A program made the position numbers and the translations under genes. Of a stretch of 11,148 bases of DNA, positions 7,822 to 11,148 are shown piece by piece (the stretch's first letter is position 1; every line of letters begins with the position of its first letter). The notes below the pieces were generated by a model. It made no database searches, had not been told where the DNA came from, and worked only from the letters and a program-made list of their open reading frames with translations. The stretch spans positions 1 through 11,148 of the forward strand of contig JAEYXD010000138.1 in NCBI GenBank assembly GCA_023428645.1, given 5' to 3'. This stretch comes from Pseudomonadota bacterium. GTDB lineage: Bacteria; Pseudomonadota; Gammaproteobacteria; Steroidobacterales; Steroidobacteraceae.

Positions 7822-8723
7822 ACGCTCGAGCTTCGAAACTCCTCTTGAACGTGGCGCTGGCCGGGACGTTGTCGCTGATCGCGACGACGGGATCGGCCGA
7901 GACGGTCGAACGGCGCGGGCCGGCCGATCCGCGCGGCGAGGTGGAAATCGTCAATGTCGCGGGTTCGGTGCGCGTCAGGGGCTGGAATCGCCCGGAGGTC
8001 GAGGTCCGCGCCGAGTTGGACAGCGATGCCGAGCGGCTCGAGTTCACGACCCAAGGGGCCCGTACGACGATTCGCGTCGTGCTGCCGCGCAATCGCTCGA
8101 ATGGCGGCGATTCCGATCTGGTCGTGCGTATTCCGGAGGCGAGCACGCTGCGCGTGAATACGGTGAGCGCGGATCAGGAGGTCGATGGAATTCGCGGCGC
8201 GCAATGGCTGACGGCGGTGAGCGGCACGATCCATTCGGAAGCGAGCGGCGACGATCTGCAGGTGAAGACGATCAGCGGCGACATCCTCGTGACCGGCACG
8301 GGCGCGCAGCCGGCGGCCTACACGGTCACGACCGTGAGCGGTGACATCACGCTCGCAAAGATCGGCGGCGAGATCGAGGTGGAAACCGTGAGCGGCGACC
8401 TGACGGTCGAAGCGAACGAGCTGACACGCGCGCGGCTGCGCACGACGAACGGTGACATGGGCGTCGTGACGAAGCTGCCGAGCACCGCGCGGCTCGACAT
8501 CGAGACGATCAACGGCGACGTGAGCCTGAAGATTCTCGGCACGGTCGATGCGGCGTTCGATATCCACACGTTCAACGGCGACATCACGAGCTGCTATGGC
8601 GATGAGCGAGTGCGCAGCCGCGAGCGCGGCCCGGGTCACGACCTGAATTTCACGCGCGGCGAGGGCAGCGCCCGTGTAAGAGTGAAAACGTTGAACGGGG
8701 ACGTGGACCTCTGCGGCCGCTGA
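7818..8723 (+). CDS. Exported DUF4097-family beta-repeat protein, third gene of the ECF operon
   Basis: This 301-aa protein of the DUF4097 (putative adhesin) type has no established biochemical function. It starts at ATG 7818, overlapping the anti-sigma stop by 4 nt, with a modest GGGA ribosome-binding site. Residues 1-27 form a signal peptide (basic start, hydrophobic core, GSA before the likely cut), so it should be periplasmic or surface-exposed. The body is a ladder of short beta repeats with SG or NGD turns at residues 135, 153, 174, 192, 211, 232, 253 and 293, spaced 18-21 residues apart except the last gap of 40. The first four turns use Ser-Gly and the last four Asn-Gly-Asp. The only two cysteines, C259 and C299, each lie six residues after an NGD asparagine. 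The protein ends in Cys-Gly-Arg. Its place suggests an envelope role linked to the sigma/anti-sigma pair. Confidence 0.85.
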   Translation: MNARASKLLLNVALAGTLSLIATTGSAETVERRGPADPRGEVEIVNVAGSVRVRGWNRPEVEVRAELDSDAERLEFTTQGARTTIRVVLPRNRSNGGDSDLVVRIPEASTLRVNTVSADQEVDGIRGAQWLTAVSGTIHSEASGDDLQVKTISGDILVTGTGAQPAAYTVTTVSGDITLAKIGGEIEVETVSGDLTVEANELTRARLRTTNGDMGVVTKLPSTARLDIETINGDVSLKILGTVDAAFDIHTFNGDITSCYGDERVRSRERGPGHDLNFTRGEGSARVRVKTLNGDVDLCGR

Positions 8724-8725
8724 TC

Positions 8726-8749
8726 GGGGCCGCGGGCGGGTGGCGCCCC
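8726..8749. terminator. Weak possible hairpin after the DUF4097 gene
   Basis: GGGGC and GCCCC can pair across a 14-base GC-rich loop just after the DUF4097 stop codon. No T-run follows, and the loop is long. It could end the sigma-factor operon, but the evidence is slight. Confidence 0.2.
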
Positions 8750-8756
8750 ATACGCT

Positions 8757-8774
8757 GGAAGGTTACGATCTTCC
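8757..8774 (+). promoter_or_regulatory. Small hairpin covering the only ribosome-binding-site candidate of the diguanylate cyclase
   Basis: GGAAG (8757-8761) can pair with CTTCC (8770-8774) around an 8-base loop, ending three bases before ATG 8778. The 5' arm plus the next base forms GGAAGG, the only Shine-Dalgarno-like sequence nearby, although 15 bases from the start is long. If it is used, the hairpin would mask it. The stem is short and could be chance. Confidence 0.3.
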
Positions 8775-8777
8775 GGC

Positions 8778-9743
8778 ATGATCGATTCCAACCCCGCCAC
8801 CCCTGCATCCACGGCGTCGCCCTCCTGGCGGATTCTGCTGGTAGACGACGAACCGACGCAGCGGCTCATCATGGCCCGGCTCTTGAAGCGGGCGGGGTAT
8901 GAGGTCGAAACCGCCGGCAATGGCCGCGAGGCGCTCGCGAAGCTCGAGACCGGCGATTTCCAGCTGATGATCACCGATTGGGAGATGCCGGAGATGGACG
9001 GCATCGCCCTGTGCAGCGCCGTGCGCGCGCTCCAGAACAAGGCGTACGTCTACATCATTCTGTTGACGGCCCGTGACGCGATCGAACACGTCGTGACCGG
9101 CCTGCAGGCCGGCGCGGACGACTATCTGACGAAGCCCGTGATCGAGCCCGAGCTCATGGCGCGACTCAATACCGGACGGAGGATCGTCACGCTCGAACGC
9201 TCGTTGCGCCACGCGAACGAGGAGAATCGGCGACTCTCGATCACGGACCCGCTCACGGGCGTGTACAACCGCCGCTACTTGATGGAGCAACTGCCGCGAG
9301 AGATCGATCGGGCCGCTCGCTATGGCCGACAGCTCGCGGTCGTCATGTGCGACGTCGATCACTTCAAGAAGATCAACGATGCGCATGGGCATCACATCGG
9401 CGATGAAGTGCTGAAGTGGTTCGTCGGCAATTTGCACCAGGCCGTGCGCGCGTCGGACTGGGTCGCCCGGTATGGAGGCGAGGAATTCGTCGTCGTGCTG
9501 CCGGAGACGAATGTCGCGCGCGGCGCGATCGCGGCGGAGCATTTGCGTGCGCAAGTGGCAGCGGCGCCGTTCTCGCTCGGCGCGACCACCTTCGAGGTGA
9601 CGGCGAGCTTCGGCGCATCCGGATGGCAGGAGGCGGTGCCGAGCGAGGCCACGCTCGATGCCTTGATGGCGAAATGCGATGCCGGCGTGTACGCGAGCAA
9701 GGCGGCGGGCCGCAATCGAGTCACGACGGAGTCGATGGGCTAG
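8778..9743 (+). CDS. REC-GGDEF response regulator, predicted diguanylate cyclase
   Basis: This 321-aa PleD/WspR-like regulator is predicted to make cyclic di-GMP from two GTP when phosphorylated. The receiver (about 17-135) shows D23/D24, phospho-acceptor D67 (ITDWEMP), T97 and K119. A charged helical linker (about 135-155) leads into the GGDEF domain, which opens with DPLTGVYNRRYL. The domain includes CDVDHFKKIND, the metal- and substrate-binding stretch, and an intact GGEEF active site at 233-237. R224 and D227 form an RxxD motif exactly five residues before GGEEF, the inhibitory I-site that gives product feedback. The catalytic features are all present, so activity is expected. ATG 8778 is the only reasonable start because the next methionine lies inside the receiver. 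It follows the DUF4097 gene by 54 bp and converges on a hybrid kinase. Its cognate kinase is not evident from the sequence. Confidence 0.95.
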   Translation: MIDSNPATPASTASPSWRILLVDDEPTQRLIMARLLKRAGYEVETAGNGREALAKLETGDFQLMITDWEMPEMDGIALCSAVRALQNKAYVYIILLTARDAIEHVVTGLQAGADDYLTKPVIEPELMARLNTGRRIVTLERSLRHANEENRRLSITDPLTGVYNRRYLMEQLPREIDRAARYGRQLAVVMCDVDHFKKINDAHGHHIGDEVLKWFVGNLHQAVRASDWVARYGGEEFVVVLPETNVARGAIAAEHLRAQVAAAPFSLGATTFEVTASFGASGWQEAVPSEATLDALMAKCDAGVYASKAAGRNRVTTESMG

Positions 9744-9751
9744 CACTCGCG

Positions 9752-9770
9752 ACCGCGCTTCGAGCGCGGT
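9752..9770. terminator. Perfect 8-bp inverted repeat between convergent genes, likely bidirectional terminator
   Basis: ACCGCGCT, loop TCG, AGCGCGGT forms a perfect 8-bp stem that nearly fills the 28-bp space between the stop of the diguanylate cyclase (9741-9743) and the stop of the minus-strand kinase (9772-9774). Its position and symmetry fit a terminator serving both strands. Neither side has a T-run, so it may act without the classical tail or need Rho. Confidence 0.5.
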
Positions 9771-9771
9771 G

Positions 9772-11148
9772 TCATCCCGCCTTCGCCGCCGGTGGCGGTG
9801 CCTGCTCCTTCAAGAATTCCGCCGCGGTGGCGAATGCCTTGCGTAAGTCGTTCACGAGCTCGCGCAGCCGCTGCTGATCGAGGTCGGTCGCGTGCGTCTC
9901 CACCGCATAGGCGAGCTCGCGCAGCGGCTCCGCATGGATGTTCGCGCTCGCACCCTTCAGCTTGTGAGCCGCGCGGCCGAGGGCCGGGCGATCCAGCGTT
10001 TCGAGCGCGTGATGGATCTCGCTCAGCACTTGCTCGCCGCTCGCCACGAAGGTCGCGGCGAGCTCGTGCGTGAACTCCGGATCGCCGTCGGTAATCTCGT
10101 GCAGTCGCGCCAGATCGATCGGTGCGCCCACCGCCTTCGCTCCCGTCGCAGTGCCTGGGCCGGCCTGCACCGCCAATCCATATGTCTCGAGCGTCTCGTG
10201 CAAGCGCGCGATCTCGAGGGGCTTCGTCAAGAAGCCGTTCATGCCTGCTTCCATGCATCGTTCCAGCTGTCCGCTCATGGCATTCGCGGTGAGCGCGACG
10301 ATCGGCGTCGTATGCGCGCCGCCCGTAAGCTCGCGAATGCAGCGAGTCGCGGTGAGCCCGTCCATGACCGGCATCTGCAGATCCATCAAGATGAGATCGA
10401 AGCGCCCCTCGCGGCATGCCTTCACGCCTTCCGCGCCGTTGTCCGCGACGCGGACGCGGCAACCCATGCGCTCCAGATAGCGCACGGCGACCTTCTGGTT
10501 CACCGGATTGTCCTCGACGAGCAGCACGTGCCCGGCGTAGCGGTGTTGCGGCTCGGTGCCGATCAGCGTGCCGCGCGTGACCATCGGCTGGCTTTGCAGG
10601 TGCCATTCCTTCGCCTCGCGCGCGAGCACGCGGTCGAGGCATTCGAACAGCTCACGGGCCCGCACCGGCTTCGTCAGATAGCCCGCGAAACCGAGCGAGG
10701 CGAACCTGCGGATGTCACCGTGCCGGTCGAGCGAGGTGAGAATGACGATGCGCGCGCTCGACAAGTGGGGATCGGCATTGACGCGCTCGCCGAGCGCGGC
10801 GCCGTCCATGTCCTCCATCTGATAGTCGGCGAGCACGATGTCGTACGGATGATTGTCGGCGCGCCCCTGGCGCAGCAGCTGCAGCGCTTCCTGACCCGTC
10901 TTCGCGAGGCTCACTTCGTAGCCCGCATGCATGAGCTGACCGGCGAGCACGCGGCGATTGGTCTCGTGATCGTCGACGATGAGCACCCGCCGGCCGAGCC
11001 GATGCAGTTCGATCGGACCGGCGCGGCCGTTCGCCGCCTCATCGAGCGGCAGCGTGAACCAGAACGAGGAGCCCTTGCCCAGCTCGCTCTCGATGCCCAC
11101 GGCGCCGTTCATCATCTCGACGAGCCGCCGCACGATCGACAGGCCGAG
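9772..11148 (-). CDS. C-terminal part of a large hybrid histidine kinase (HATPase end, two receivers, HPt); truncated by window edge
   Basis: Only the last 458 residues are visible, and the frame is open to the window edge, so the true start is outside. Counting from the edge: residues 1-35 end a HATPase domain (LGLSIV, then LGKGSSFWFTLPL). Receiver 1 (about 53-175) has D59/D60, phospho-acceptor D108 (LADYQM), a VILTS switch region and LTKP. Receiver 2 (about 210-330) has LVEDNPVNQ, D256 (MDLQMP), ALTANA and LTKP. An HPt domain (about 360-445) holds H395 in AAHKLKGAS. This HATPase-REC-REC-HPt order is that of BarA/GacS-like phosphorelay kinases. Both receivers and the HPt look functional, so it could relay phosphate His-Asp-His to a separate regulator. 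It converges on the REC-GGDEF gene. Its input domain and the identity of its partner cannot be seen. Confidence 0.93.
   Translation of the reverse strand, partial: LGLSIVRRLVEMMNGAVGIESELGKGSSFWFTLPLDEAANGRAGPIELHRLGRRVLIVDDHETNRRVLAGQLMHAGYEVSLAKTGQEALQLLRQGRADNHPYDIVLADYQMEDMDGAALGERVNADPHLSSARIVILTSLDRHGDIRRFASLGFAGYLTKPVRARELFECLDRVLAREAKEWHLQSQPMVTRGTLIGTEPQHRYAGHVLLVEDNPVNQKVAVRYLERMGCRVRVADNGAEGVKACREGRFDLILMDLQMPVMDGLTATRCIRELTGGAHTTPIVALTANAMSGQLERCMEAGMNGFLTKPLEIARLHETLETYGLAVQAGPGTATGAKAVGAPIDLARLHEITDGDPEFTHELAATFVASGEQVLSEIHHALETLDRPALGRAAHKLKGASANIHAEPLRELAYAVETHATDLDQQRLRELVNDLRKAFATAAEFLKEQAPPPAAKAG

Noticed and set aside
9740..10642. A 300-codon frame on the same strand as the partial hybrid kinase but in another phase
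   Set aside because: The product is Arg/Gly/Ala-rich without domains, while the alternative frame encodes clear receiver and HPt domains through the same bases.
1..11148. Mobile elements, CRISPR arrays, tRNA or rRNA genes, toxin-antitoxin or defence genes
   Set aside because: I looked for direct and inverted terminal repeats, spaced repeats, and transposase or integrase motifs and saw none. The window is occupied by intact chromosomal-type regulatory genes.

Overview
This is a GC-rich, gene-dense bacterial window made almost entirely of signal-transduction genes. Their codon third positions are mostly G or C, and long spurious open frames run opposite most genes. Several features point to a proteobacterium: PAS-rich histidine kinases, a NarL-type regulator, REC-EAL and REC-GGDEF proteins, and an ECF sigma / anti-sigma / DUF4097 operon. 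The style fits a GC-rich gammaproteobacterium of the Xanthomonadales, Nevskiales or Steroidobacter kind. That assignment is an impression from gene content, not a demonstrated placement. No rRNA, tRNA, CRISPR array, insertion sequence or phage gene is visible.

Layout on the + strand: (1) a soluble triple-PAS HisKA_3 histidine kinase (149-2002, start uncertain); (2) after a 166-bp gap with a strong ribosome-binding site, a NarL/LuxR response regulator (2169-2903); (3) 18 bp later, a membrane-anchored triple-PAS hybrid histidine kinase with a C-terminal receiver (2922-5324); (4) overlapping its end by 8 nt, a REC-EAL protein with an intact phosphodiesterase active site (5317-6489); (5) after a 142-bp gap, a tightly overlapping trio of ECF sigma factor (6632-7240), Cys-free single-span anti-sigma factor (7237-7821) and exported DUF4097 beta-repeat protein (7818-8723); (6) a REC-GGDEF diguanylate cyclase with an inhibitory I-site (8778-9743). 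On the - strand, converging on the last gene across only 28 bp, lies the C-terminal part of a large hybrid kinase with two receivers and an HPt domain (9772-11148, cut by the window edge). No stretch of 300 bp or more lacks a gene.

How they may work together (inference): the HisKA_3 kinase is the natural partner of the NarL-type regulator. The hybrid kinase is translationally coupled to the REC-EAL protein and could control c-di-GMP breakdown. The REC-GGDEF protein supplies the opposite reaction. The HPt domain of the convergent kinase could feed phosphate to the free-standing receivers. The ECF trio looks like a self-contained envelope-stress module placed between the two c-di-GMP enzymes. 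All protein families here are known. What deserves a second look is the arrangement, the coupling, and details such as the rung-registered cysteine pair in the DUF4097 protein. I do not see a clearly new biological system.
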